Below are positions 34,251 to 45,958 of a stretch of DNA of 64,000 bases, piece after piece. Both the position numbers and the translations under genes were made by a program. Origin of the DNA: Anaspis maculata (Eukaryota; Arthropoda; Insecta; Coleoptera; Scraptiidae); NCBI GenBank assembly GCA_949128115.1, contig OX421966.1, positions 63,547,416-63,611,415 of the forward strand, written 5' to 3'. The notes below the pieces were generated by a model. The model had not been told where the DNA came from. It made no database searches and saw only the letters and a program-made list of their open reading frames with translations. Each line of letters begins with the position of its first letter. The first letter of the stretch is position 1.

Positions 34251-34444
34251 GAAATGTGCCAGAGGCCGAGGTTCGTCAGCGAAAACACGGACATGCACCG
34301 GTTCGAAGTGGAAGCCGGCGATTTGGGTGACCAGTGGCTGTTGGCGGCGGTGGCGTCCCTCACGCTGACCCCCAGATTTCTCGACAGAGTCGTGCCGCCC
34401 GATCAGGGATTCGACAATCAGCATTCCTACTGCGGAGCTTTCAG
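34251..34444 (+). CDS. CalpC: Calpain-C-like protein, catalytic-core exon with lost active-site residues
   Basis: The acceptor TGATTTTCAG ends at 34250 and the donor GTAGGC starts at 34445. The exon is 194 bp, starts in phase 0 and ends two bases into a codon. It reads RPRFVSENTDMHRFEVEAG, DLGDQWLLAAVASLTL and FLDRVVPPDQGF. This aligns with the calpain core: 'NPQF', 'G.LGDCWLLAA..SLT' and 'RVVP.DQSF'. The catalytic Cys of GDCW is Gln (GDQW), and the Gln of the usual QG.LGDCW oxyanion motif is Ala. Drosophila Calpain-C is also reported to lack catalytic residues, so a non-proteolytic regulatory paralogue is the best guess. The codons are GC-rich and otherwise intact, so this looks like a functional gene rather than a decayed one. 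Later exons were not recognised. Confidence 0.93.
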
Positions 34445-35506
34445 GTAGGCATCTACCAATACAAATTTGTTTTTGTTTCCCATCAGCATTTTGTAACACT
34501 TCTTCAGAAATTAAGATCATCAAATAAGACAGTCAGGTATAGTGAATAGCTGATTCGAGATTTTCCTTAGATGATTCTGGCTAACTGACCAATTTAAATT
34601 CCGGTTTCAAATCGATCAGTTAACGAAATGATCGGTGTCTTAGGCATTTTCCGTGGCCGTTCAGTTAATGTCGCTCAGAAAAGAATCCATTGAATTCAGT
34701 ACTCGTCTTATCTTGTTTTGGTTCAACCCGCGGTTGATCACCAATTAAGAATTTATTGCGGAGTTTGCTTTGTGAACTAATTTTCATTGATCGGAGCGAC
34801 TGCATTGTATTGGCTGAACGACTGAATATTTTGACAACGAAGCCAACTTTCAATGAAAATTTAATCGATCGCAAGATATGATGGTATAAGAAGTTGTTAG
34901 AGTAATGAGCTTTCCAATATGATTTCTATTGATCAGGTAATTAATAATCTGATTAATTATGTTTCTATAGGTGCCTGCAAATTTTTCATCTAGTTAAGTA
35001 GATATACCCAGAGAAAGCTTTCAAAACAGTTGAAAAATTGTTGTGAAGAACTCGTACAGAGTCGTGATAGAAATAACTAATAACAAAATAAAAATAGTAA
35101 AACGGACGGTAAGAATGATAATACAGAATGATTGGAAGTCTGATCGATTCTTGCGAGAGTAAAGGTGGTAATAAAAGAGAAGAGCGTTGCCCATTCCGGG
35201 AAAGTGCTAGTCGACTAGTTTGCGATCCGTGTATGGCGTGGGAAAAATTGCTGTTGGTGTAAGGGAGCAATTCAAAGTTTGATGTCCCTGATTTTGTGCC
35301 GGGATATCTAGTTTATCTTATAGATAGATGGATAGATGGAAAATTTATTCGCTGCAATATACCTAATATACCTAACCATAAATACTTTTCACGTTGTTTT
35401 TTCAGTAAAGTAGTGATAGTACGAGATTCTTGAAGCCTGTTCTACCATTCAGATAGGTATTGCTATTGCATTAATTACGTTAAAAGTGTTGCACAAAAAC
35501 GTAAGT
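34445..35506. other. Intron or intergenic DNA, nothing recognised
   Basis: AT-rich sequence without repeat pairs or domain-bearing frames. It is presumably the next calpain intron. Confidence 0.4.
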
Positions 35507-35507
35507 A

Positions 35508-36087
35508 ACGTATGGTCCGAAAGTTTTGGGAAATTGTTCAAAACTAATAACTTTTTCTGGATAGTCTTTATTTTTGAACTTGATATTGCTAAAATTATCA
35601 TCATAGGTATATAACAATAACAAATTCATATTCAACATATTGAAAATGAACCCTTATCTTCGATGGATCTCAATTTTCTTCTGCCATGTTCAATACTTCT
35701 CTGTATCAATTTCTCAAATGCGAAATTCTCTAATGTTATTTAAAAATGTGACGCCGTAATTTGTCTTTATTTGCAGCTTCTCATCCCTTGTCGTATACTA
35801 TCCTGCTCAATACTCACCAAAAATCTCATATTGGTCGAGCTTGCGGTACCTACATTGGGAGGCAGGAGCTCAGAGAAAATAATCCTGTTGTTGTCCAGAG
35901 AATGATCGAACATGGCAGAAGAAAACTGAGAGCCATCAAAGAAAATGGCCCATCTTCAATATGTTTAATATGAATTTGAAAAAGTCAAAGAAGATGCTAG
36001 TTTTTGCAATATTAAGTTACAAAATTGAAACTATCCAAAAAAGTTATTAGCTTTCAGAAAAATCCCCGGAACTTTCGGACCATACGT
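35508..36087. mobile_element. 580-bp TIR element with TA target site
   Basis: The ends are ACGTATGGTCCGAAAGTTTT and, inverted, AACTTTCGGACCATACGT, each flanked by TA. Similarity continues inward for about 60 bp (AATAACTTTTTCTGGATAGT against ACTATCCAAAAAAGTTATTA). Inside, a plus-strand open stretch of about 70 codons (35761-35973, non-ATG start) ends GTYIGRQELRENNP..ERRKLRAIKENGPSS-like; the family is not recognised. TA duplication suggests a Tc1/mariner-type mobiliser. Confidence 0.82.
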
Positions 36088-36089
36088 TA

Positions 36090-36967
36090 TGTGGACGGTA
36101 CTGGGAATAGAGCACAAGAATTTTGTGCTATAATAATTCAATGCAAAATGCAATCCTCTACCTGAATGGGCCTTCACTCACAAAATCGGCGTGCTTACAT
36201 AATAATTATTCTATCAAAAATCACCTCGTATTCAAAGTGTAATATCAATAGCAAACAAATGACAAGATCTAACCGTGAAGAACAAATAGGTAGAAAAAAA
36301 AAACAAACGCGTAACAGAAACAAGTGAAAAAACAAACCGGAGGCTCGTGTACGAGTATACAAGGCATATGCGATTGGAAATTATTGGTGTACCGTCTTTG
36401 GTCTGCTCTCTGGCATCAGGATAAGAGAGTCCCTATTGAAAAACTGTCGGCTAACATAAGGAGCATGATACCTATACGTGTCCCCCACCACGGCCCCATA
36501 AATAAGTCAATTACTGCACCTGAAACGTTCACTTGCGTGCCATCAACGGACAATAGTAGGACAAGATCGAGTCTTGGTTCTCTCATCTCATCTCCACTCC
36601 AGAGAGAGATCTGGAAGGCTCGTACGGAGCTGATGCCGATGGCCAGAGCTCTTGTGCGCGGTCACAAACACGTAAAAATTATGAGATATCTGCCATTGTG
36701 GCATACATACTTATGGTACCTACACTGTTACGTATGGCAGGTATATCCTCCAGACCATACGCACATCGTCGGTAGGGGAGACCGGGTGTGATTGTCGCAG
36801 GACAGACGCGTTCATGTTATCGTCAAGATATAAAATTTTTGAGCTTCGCACCATATCCTATAAGTACCTGAAGCTTTCTTGGATAGATTTGGAGGATGTC
36901 AAAATCATCAGGTCAAATTTGAACTGAAGCCAATTTGACGTACGCTTGTCATTAGATGTTCAGGCTA
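36090..36967. other. Non-coding DNA, nothing recognised
   Basis: The frame at 36324-36791 has no domain. A GGGGAGACCGGGTGTGATTG at about 36774 looks like a repeat end but has no visible partner. Confidence 0.35.
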
Positions 36968-36969
36968 TA

Positions 36970-37716
36970 CAGGGTGTCTCGAAAATACACCGAAAACGTT
37001 CTAGGACGGCTTCCTCTCGTCAAAATAAAGAAAAAAGTTCCTATGAACATGGGTCCGGAAACGCTTCATGAGGGAGCTACAGGCCCCTAAAGGTGGAACC
37101 CTGAAGAGGGTCGTTTATTTAATATTTCCGAAACCGTTCAAGGAAAATCAATCAAACTTCACACATTTAATAACCTTCTTATGCCTAACAAAATTTGATT
37201 GAATGCCCAACGAAAATGAAGTTGCTTTAAAAAAGTTTTTCTCCCGTCTTGAATATCGTAATTGAAAATTGGCATTTCTGACCACGTTTTCATTCATTCA
37301 AACTCAAATATCTCGTAAACGGTGTGTCAATCGAGGTCGAACAAGACCTTTTTTGAGTAGTGAACTCCAAAACTCCATAATTTCTTGTTAAATTCTGAAA
37401 CAATTTACATTCGAAAAAGTCAGGGTCATTTTTATCCCTACACCTCAGCCTGACCCACCCCTGGTGGATTATTGTGGAATTAATCTTGCCTCATTTTGTT
37501 GTGCATAAGAAGGTTAGTGGATGTGTCAAGTTTGACTGATTTCCCTCAAACGGTTTCGGAGATATTGAATAAAAACCATCTTCAGGGTCCCACCTTTAGG
37601 GGCCAGTAGCTCCCTTAGGAAGCGTTTCCGGACCCATGTTTATGGGAACTTTCTTTCTTGTTTTGATGAGAGGAAGCTGCCATAGAACGTTGTCGGTATA
37701 TTTTCGGGACACCCTG
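36970..37716. mobile_element. Foldback element (747 bp), TA|CAGGGTG ends
   Basis: It starts CAGGGTGTCTCGAAAATA and ends TATTTTCGGGACACCCTG, with TA on both sides. The arms pair inward through CGTTCTAGGACGGCTTCCTC and GAAACGCTTCATGAGGGAGC for about 200 bp or more. No coding frame. The right end is followed by TATAGGTGTCCCAG, which resembles the end of another foldback family. Confidence 0.88.
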
Positions 37717-37718
37717 TA

Positions 37719-38827
37719 TAGGTGTCCCAGAATTGATTGCAGAAAAGTAATCATGAAGTCCTTAGATGATGCTGAGGTCGGCTGTGATTTTTTTTTTAAT
37801 TTCACTTGATCTTTTTTGCTCGCTTCTTTGTCAGTTTTGTCACTCAACTTTGGAACAGCTGGTGACATTTTTCTGAAATTTGACTAGGAAGTAGTCAGTG
37901 CATGAATCAAACAATTGCTTTCAAATGATAGAGCCTGACAAGGCTCTTTGAGTTATTCGCTGGAACCATATGAAGAAAGTTGAAATTTGAGGTGTAATAT
38001 ATCTATCATGGAGCCGAATTTTGAAAAAAAATTGCACTTGCACAGGACGTCTTCACATCAAATATGGAAGCTCTGGTTTATTTTTCTGTCATCAGTTATG
38101 AGATACCCTTCATCTGCTATTTGTTGATACTTTGTCGTGAGTGGAAAACCACACGCCAGCTCTCGGAAGGCTGATGTGCTTAGCAACTTAGGTATAAACC
38201 TTCTAACTTCTAATACCGATGCAACACTTCGATGGCAGTTATAGCTCCGGTTTCCCCTACGTGTCCATCAGTACGGCATTTTACGCATCACACAGACGAG
38301 GCGACTTTGATGCGCCGTATATAGGTAACCTCTCGTTGGCAAAAGAGATCATGGATGGCATCGGAGCCGATATCTATTCTGAAAAGCCGAGATGTCTAAC
38401 TCAATCTCGTTTGTAATTCCAATGAGGAATCAACTTATGCTGTGAAGGTAAATTGGCTTGGCTTCATCTGGCTGGCGGTGGGCTTAATCCAGAAGCAAGC
38501 TGATGGTGTACTGGAGGCATCCTAAAATTTTTGAGATGTCTAGGGACTGTTCGAAATCGAAAGGATCAGTAATTTCTCACGTGATAATTAATTAATGAGA
38601 AATAATTTTTCAGGCGATTTGAATATTTTTTTTTGTGTGTCAATTTTCTGTACATGCACCTTTCGCTTACTGATTTAAAAATCAAAATCTTATGGGTAAA
38701 TCACTCTGTTCTCTTTTTGCGTCTTTTGTTGATATCAGAAATTGTTCTACCAGTCTACCGTTTCCAATAAATTGCGCCACGATCCCTAAAGATTCAAGAT
38801 ACTATGCTCCAAGATCGTCCAGTGGTA
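37719..38827. other. Non-coding DNA; begins with a foldback-end-like sequence
   Basis: AGGTGTCCCAGAATTGATTG at 37721 resembles the left end of the 7.6-kb foldback (CAGGTGTCCCAGCTGAAAC), without a visible partner. Nothing else is recognised. Confidence 0.35.
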
Positions 38828-38829
38828 TA

Positions 38830-39850
38830 CAGGGTGTTTCCAAAATGATGATACAAACTTCTAGGGGAGATTTCCCATCAAAAATGGACCAGAAAAAAAT
38901 ACATCTTCGATGTCCTAAAATGCTCCGTTAGAAAAGTACAGGTGTTGAAGTTGACTTTTTAAAATCGATTTTTTGACATAACTTTTGAATCGTTCAACTG
39001 ATTTTGTTCAAATTTGGAACAAAGTTAACCAGAATAGATTTCCATCGAATAATAGCAACGTGATTAGAAAAAAAATCAAGGGGGTAGATAATGAGAGGTG
39101 TCTTCAAATTCCCCCCCTATTTCAGCCCCCCTCCTAGCTATTTTCCTGAATTGTTCTAATTTTTGGACTCTACGTCCAATCTAGGAAAAAAGTTACTCTT
39201 GCAAAATTTTGATTAGAGGCTTCATTTTCGAGATATTTGGATTTGAAACTTTGGAAAACATATCGAAATCGCCACTTTCAATGAGCCCAATTTTTTTTCC
39301 CTAAAAACTTCTTGTTTCTCTGAAAAAATAGTGATCTATCAACTTAGACACTCTAGAGAACCTTTTTCTACTCTGAAATCGAGAGTTTTTTTGGATTCTA
39401 ATTTTCAGGTCTTTGAAAGTGGCAATTTCGAGATGTTTTCCAAAGTTTCAAACTCAGATATCTCAAAAACGAAGCCTCTAATCAAAATTTTGCAAGGGTA
39501 TCTTTTTTTTCCAACTTGAACGTAAAATCCAGAAATAAGAACAGGTTGGAACAATAGCTGGAGGTGTAAAAATGAGGACATCCCCCATTATCTACACCCC
39601 TGAACTTTTTTCTCAACGCGTTACCATTATTTGATAGAAACTTGTTCCAGCTAACTTCGTTGAAAATTTGAACAAAATCGGTTGAACGGTTCAAAACTTA
39701 TGTCAAAAAATCAGTTTTAAGAAGTCAACTTGAACACTCTGTAACTTTTCAACGGAGCATTTGAGGACACCGAAGGTTAATTTTTTCTTGGTTCATTTTT
39801 TATGGGGAATCTCCCCTATAAGTTTGTATCACCATTTTGGAAACACCCTG
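38830..39850. mobile_element. Foldback element (1021 bp), TA|CAGGGTG ends
   Basis: It starts CAGGGTGTTTCCAAAATG and ends CATTTTGGAAACACCCTG, flanked by TATA on both sides. The arms pair through GGGGAGATTTCCCATCAAAA, TTGACATAACTTTTGAA and GATATTTGGATTTGAAACTT, nearly to the centre near 39330. No coding frame. The next element starts 4 bp after it. Confidence 0.9.
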
Positions 39851-40630
39851 TATACAGGTGTCCCAGCTGAAACAACCCAGCGCGATTTTCTCAGAAAATA
39901 TCAAGGCTACCAAAAAAATGTCTCAATTGGGGGGAAGCCTGACCCTTTAGCTTTCTTTTGAGGGGGCGCCGATGCTTGTAGGTGCTCTAGTTCCCAAAAA
40001 AAAATGAAGTTTTAATCGGGCGACTCACAAGAATCCGAAAATTCATGACCAACAAAACAAAATACTTTAGAGGAAGAAAAATTCTCTTTCTCTGGGCTTT
40101 CCATTTTGTAGCCGAGGCACACATGTTAAATGGAAAGAAAACGGCATTTGATGTTACAAGCAAGCCACTTTGGACAGTTGTTACCAAGACACTAACAAAC
40201 ATTTTTTTTCGCAGCACATGAAAATCGGTCCCTTAGGAAAGCGGGGGGGGGACCCCCCCTTGGAAAGAGACACTTTTTCAAATATTGACCGATTTTCACA
40301 ATTTTGGTGTCGATTCCACACAATTTGATATCACCAAGAAAAATAGAGACAATGCTAATGCTGTAAGTTACAAGGTATGGTTATTTTTAGGCGCCATTTT
40401 CAAAATATGGCCGCCAATTTCGCAAAATTTTATCTGATTTGAAAATAACCTTGTCACATGTCCAAACCGACTGATAGTCCGGTGGATTAGCGCCAAAAAA
40501 TGCCTAAACTATGCATTTTGTGATAAAGCAAGGGGCTTCTGGATTTACGTCCTTGAGATTCAACTTGACAATTCCAGAATTGGCGCCAACGAGTTTAGTG
40601 TGGCAGGCGACCTCAGGAGCCATCCGTAAG

Positions 40631-42514
40631 TATGGAAGAACAAAAATTTTGTTGCTGTTATTTAAAAGCTCGAAAACGATCACAAATAATTGATTTGTAT
40701 CGTGTTGCAGCCTTTCTTGATGGAAGCAGTCCTATTTAAGCTGCTTGTGGAGTAAGTATAGAAATCAAGCATGTTGGTGGCGTGTTCTTGAGGAAGAATT
40801 GATTTTTCTTTTGGTTTGATGAAGCAGTGAGTATTTTATACATTTCGCGACACTTTTATTTTGATTTCTATTCTTGTTCATTAGCAATCATCAATTCCAT
40901 AATATACAGGGTGTTCCGCGCCATTACAACCCTTTTCTTGGGGCTTTCTCTTTGCAATGATTAAAAAAAAAAAACTTTCCATAGTCAATTTTCATGAAGA
41001 TTCCAAAATATCAGTTAGCTATCCATAATTTTTTGCCTCTTTTTATGTACAGGGTGTTACAGATTGTTTACAGCCTGTAGGTAACAGGGTGTTACATATT
41101 GTTCACAGCCTCCAGGTAGGCTATTACATATACATAATACCTTGGGGGTGCTATTTGATGTGGATGTGATGATGACTCATGTGCACTATGAGGATGTGCT
41201 CAACGTATCCATGTGCACCATGGGGATGTGCTCAATGTATTCATGGGGATGTGACTATGGTTGGTTGGGCAGATCCTCCTGTATTTTGAGCATATCCTCA
41301 TGACGCACATGGGAACGTTGAGCACATCTGAATGATGCACATCATGGGAACGTTGAGCACATCTTCATGGTGCACATGGTTACATTGGGCACATCCCCAT
41401 GGTAAGCAATGCCATGGGGCACATATGTGTTCCAAAATGTGCCCATGGGCACTTTTCTACCAGGGTTCCCCAGGCTAGCCAGGTTCTTTCATCTTCAAAG
41501 TTTGAAGGGCCCTCATTCGCCTCCTTATTGACGAAATTCCAGGTGCTGCGGGTCAAATCATGTTTATTGGTATAAGGTTCACACATAAAAAAAAATCGTT
41601 GCCCTAACCCAAAATGCAGTATCGATGTACCCTTGGATCGCATCACTCGGTATCTCGATTCGGAAAAAAAATCAAGGAAAATATCAAAGTTTTCACTGCA
41701 GGTTTATCAATTTTCGAAGACATCTGGAATCGAAATTGTTGAATATTGTATTAGTCACAGGGCTCTTAATGATGAAAAACATACACTGGATATGTTTTTG
41801 TTTTTACAAGATGATTAGAAGGATTTGTTCCGAAAGTTATTTTATGTCAACTTTGAACACTGTAATTGACGCACTTTTACACGAAAACTCATATTGTGCA
41901 TGCGATACAGCTTCAATATCATGTTTGTTGCTTTTACAAGGAGGAACAATTCCTCCTCTGCAAGACAAAGTTGAGAACCGTACAATAGAGCCTCTATTTA
42001 TGACGCAACACGTTTTTAAAGTGAAGCATGCGTCACTTATCAGGTGCCGTGTTGACGCAAAACTGCCCTCGCGACCAGACACTTCTATGAGCTTGTAAAG
42101 ATGAGAAGCATATCTAATGCATCTTTCTCAATCGAAGAAAAGTTGAAAGTAACTGAATATGCAAGAACAAATGGAATGCCTGTGGCGAGGAGTGAAAACC
42201 ATGAGGTTAAAGTTGAATATCAAAAAAGCGTGTTTTTTCACATAAACTTGTTCAAACATGTTTTTAACGTAATTTGAACACTTTATTCGAACTCAGAACG
42301 TCGATTTTAGTCGAAAATGATACCAAACTTCTTCATATTCATTCAGGATTGATGAAAACCATAAATCGCCTTCAAAGACAAAAATGCCTTCTCCTCAGCT
42401 ACCTTACGTGATAAGCATCGACATATTTTGTCAATTCCTCCCCATGGGGTATCAGCGCATCGAAGTATCATGTATTTGAGTGCCTTCGAGGAACATGGAA
42501 GATTTTGGTTCTTT
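40631..42514. other. Loop of the 7.6-kb foldback
   Basis: It holds unpaired foldback-type ends CAGGGTGTTCCGCGCC (about 40907) and CAGGGTGTTACAGATTG (about 41051, repeated at 41086). A GATG/CATC-rich repeat at 41150-41405 has the unit CATGGGGATGTGCTCAATGT and inverted versions later in the block. The frame at 41625-42098 (157 codons, non-ATG start) has no recognised domain. Confidence 0.5.
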
Positions 42515-42664
42515 CACAGCTCTGGATGGCTCCTGAGGTCACCTGCCACACCAAACTCGTTGGCGCCATTTCTGGAATTGTCAAGTTCAGCCTCAAGAAT
42601 GTAAATCCAGAAGCCCTTTGCTTTATCACAAAATGCATAGTTTGGGCGCTAATCCACCGGACTA

Positions 42665-43140
42665 TAATTCAAGGATGCTCTTCACGTTTCCTTTATCTAA
42701 AATAATATTCGGTGCATTATTATAGCTATTATTATCCGGTAAACGTGGAATGGGGGTGCAGGGGGCACCCCTCAGCAGCGGGTGTGATTGTGCACTCATC
42801 TGAACTTCGCCCTAAGTTTGATTTTTCAGTGTTTATTTTATTTTAATTTTCATTTCTTATACTTTATTCTGGAAAATCAATAATCACAGTTTATTATTAT
42901 TATTATAAATGAGTTCCATAAATCTTACGTCTTATTTCAAATTCAACGCCACAACCCGAATGTGGATTTGAATATGCGAAATGTTTTGGCGGCAGTTATT
43001 CATGACTGCAGCTTGCAGCGCTGTTGTTCCAAATGTAGTGACATATTGAGGTGAGGAAACAGATGTATACATACATTCAATAACTCCCTTCAGATATCTC
43101 GAATGTTATTTTAGATAAAGAAATCGTAAAGAGCGCCCCA
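42665..43140. mobile_element. ~480-bp inverted-repeat insertion in the foldback right arm
   Basis: The ends GGATGCTCTTCACGTTTC..TTTATCTAAAATAA and TTATTTTAGATAAAGAAATC..AAGAGCG are inverse. The left arm of the enclosing foldback lacks this stretch, which provides the empty site. The interior has a GGGGTGCAGGGGGCACCCC hairpin. Confidence 0.7.
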
Positions 43141-44532
43141 AAATTAGTCGGTTTAGACACGCGACAAGCTTATTTTCGAATCAGATGAAATTTTGCTAAA
43201 TGGGCGGCCATATTTTGAAAATGGCGCCCGAAAATGGAAAAAACTCTGTATCTTGTGACTAGTGTTGCCGTCTAGACAAGACAAGACAAGAGTTGCCCCA
43301 CTCTTGTCTTGTTTTGAAATATCAAGACTATTTCAAAATTTCAAGACAAGAATCTAACTCTTGAAAATTTTTTTCCAAGAGTCTAGATAGACTCTTGAAA
43401 TTAAATTACTATAAAACCCCCTCTTCCAATAAAAATACGTGGCAGAAATATAAACATTTTTTAGCAAGAAGAACAGAGAAACTGTGAGGAGCAAGGAGCA
43501 CCCTTCGAATAGAGAGTGCGCTCCAATAAAATATTTTACTTGGGTATACTTACTTTCAAATTTCAAAACAAAAACTCACTTTTATTGACACTGGAATTTA
43601 TCATTGATGTGAGTGCTGCAAGAAAAAGCACCACCGCCATCCTTGACCTGTTAGTAGATGTATTTCTGCAATAGGATCTTGCATAAAATGACAAGGTACG
43701 ATTTTATTGCTATAGGTTGATGCCCGAGTAGATATAGTCAACCATTGTTCAATAAAAAAGTTTTCCAAAAATCTGGCACCGTGAAAGGGAATAGTTAGTA
43801 ACCCAGCTCACCGCAGTTCATCGGCTCAAATCGAGTGAATAAGCAAGCCGAGAATAGTACCAGGTTGCCACATGAAAGTCGAGAAACAGTCAACGAAAAA
43901 GAGTCATAGTCAAAAAAAGTCAATCAATCAACTTCAATATTTGCTGTTTGGTGTTCGAAACATTGCTGCTGCACGGAGAAACCTGAATAATCGGGTTTAA
44001 GCAGGACCCAGGTTTCCCAGATGTTGTGATGCAGACGTGGTCAAATATTTTTGTCAAAAATATACCGATTGTTTGCAGACCTGTGTCAGGTTCCCGCTTG
44101 TGTCAACCTGACGCGGGCAAGAAGACTCACTTTGCTCAAGTTGTAGAAAGAACACCAGCTTTATCGGTATTTTGCCTTGATACATTGAAAATGATATTTG
44201 GCTGCAGCATGTTGTTTGAATCATTTTACTTTTATTAGTGAGAAACATTTAGTTCCGCAGTTATTGACCAAAAGCCTTATCGAGCGACCTACTTTCTTGG
44301 AAATTGCGATCTGAGAAAGCGCAGCAATTTTTCGAGAAGTAGAAATAAAGATGTTGGAGAAGACCTTAAAAAAATCACTTGGACGAAACTTTTGCATGAG
44401 AGCCGGCAGAAACAGTAGAGACATACAGAGTCTGAAAGAGATGTCATGTGAATATACCTATAATCACAAGGCATGAACCGAATTCGACATAGTATCTCTC
44501 TGGCAACGTTCTGCTGTTCTCTGATGGAAAAT

Positions 44533-44838
44533 TGATGAAAAATATATAAATAAAAAGCGGTCTTCCCACAAAGCGTTTATAAAATATTCCTGACTGCAGT
44601 TTCGGAAGCCTCTAGTCTCCCGTCGTCGAAGGTAAAAAAGTAAAAAGCTTGTAAAATATTCTGGTGAAAGGTAATTTGCGTCACATATTTACACCAATTC
44701 TCTTTCACTAGAATATTTTAAAAGCTTTTTACAATTTTACCTCTGACGACGGGAGACAAGAGGCTCCCGAAACTGCAGTCAGGAATATTTTATAAGTGTT
44801 TTGTGGAAAGACCGTCTTTTATTTATATATTTTTACAT
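44533..44838. mobile_element. ~300-bp hairpin MITE
   Basis: ATATATAAATAAAAAGCGGT (44541) pairs with the inverse near 44810-44830. GACTGCAGTTTCGGAAGCCT (about 44592) and CCCGTCGTCGAAGG pair with GACGACGGGAGACAAGAGGC (about 44746) and CCGAAACTGCAGTC. The loop is about 30 bp. Confidence 0.88.
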
Positions 44839-44920
44839 TCTATACCCACTGTAAGCCATGGCGGATAAATTTCGAGAGGAAGGAAAATAACGAATTTATA
44901 GTGAACTGCCACCACAAACC

Positions 44921-44932
44921 AAAAATCAGATT
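44921..44932. repeat. Target-site duplication, left (jockey insertion)
   Basis: AAAAATCAGATT here is repeated exactly at 45947-45958 just after the element's poly(A). Because the repeat starts with A's, the true length is 7-12 bp. Confidence 0.85.
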
Positions 44933-45946
44933 AGGATAGGGCTACCCTCGTACTTGGCGGGTTTGATATTCTCGTTTTTGGGGGGCCGAACTTTCGCTGT
45001 TAGAATCAACAGAACTCTTTCGGTCTTGAAAAAGATAGCAGCAGGTGTACCTCAAGGCAGTATCCTCGGCCCAATATTGTTCAACATATATATGCACGAT
45101 ATACCACAACCAACAAGATCCACATTGGCGATGTTTGCAGACGACACTGCTATTATCTGCCAAAGCGAGGTACAACAAACTGCTGCTGATAATCTTCAAA
45201 ACTCCATTGATATTCTTGGCCAGTGGTTCAAAAAATGGTGTATAGCGTTGAATCCAACAAAATGCGAAGCAAAAGTTTTCTCACTGAGAAGAATCCAAGA
45301 CACACCCAATCTAACCATAAATGGCCGAGATATCGAATGGAAAAAAGATCCTGTAAAGTATCTGGGGTTGTTTCTCGACACGAAATTAACATGGAGTTTC
45401 CACATCAACCAGAAGTTAAACCAATGCAATGCGAGGCTAGCCAAACTTTACCCTCTGATGAATAAGAAGTCCCCACTAAATGTCGAATGCTCGCTATTAC
45501 TTTATAAGTCCTTACTCCGTCCTCTGTTCTCATACGGATGCGGAGTATGGAGTAATACATCAATGACAAATAAGAAAAAATTGCAGACCTTTCAAAACAA
45601 GGTCCTGAGAGTTTCTGTCAGGGCGCCGTGGTTCGTGAGGAATCGTCAAATCCATGAAGATCTGAACATGCTGGACATTGAAACATTCCTAGGCAAAATG
45701 ACAAAGAACTTTTTAAGAGGCATCGAACTGTGCGACAGCGCGGTCCAACACGGGTTAGGACGAAGGAACGTACACAGCCGGCTGAAAAGAAAGCTACCGC
45801 AGGACCTGTACGTCGAAGATGAGAACGAATAAACCTAAGGTTACTTAGGGCAAGTTATTGTTGGGCCATTTTTTGAACGCTAGTAACAATGCCATGACAT
45901 AGCAAATATTTGCTGAACTGGCACCCAGCCTTTAAAAAAAAAAAAA
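44933..45946 (+). mobile_element. 5'-truncated jockey-type LINE copy with poly(A)
   Basis: The open frame from about 44954 to 45832 (292 codons) covers the second half of a jockey reverse transcriptase: AAGVPQGSILGPILFNIY, then AMFADDTAIICQ (catalytic FADD intact), ALNPTKCEAKVFS, PVKYLGLFLDTKLTW and the C-terminal thumb (YKSLLRPLFSYGCGVW, LQTFQNKVLRV). The stop is followed by about 100 bp of 3' UTR and an A17-18 tail starting at 45934. It is flanked by a 12-bp target duplication. There are no stops or frameshifts in the retained part, so it is one of the youngest insertions here. Confidence 0.95.
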
Positions 45947-45958
45947 AAAAATCAGATT
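45947..45958. repeat. Target-site duplication, right (jockey insertion)
   Basis: AAAAATCAGATT is an exact copy of 44921-44932, starting within the poly(A) tail. Confidence 0.85.

Noticed and set aside
41625..42098. 157-codon frame in the foldback loop as a possible transposase
   Set aside because: Non-ATG start, no catalytic or zinc-binding pattern, and an overlapping alternative frame of similar quality.
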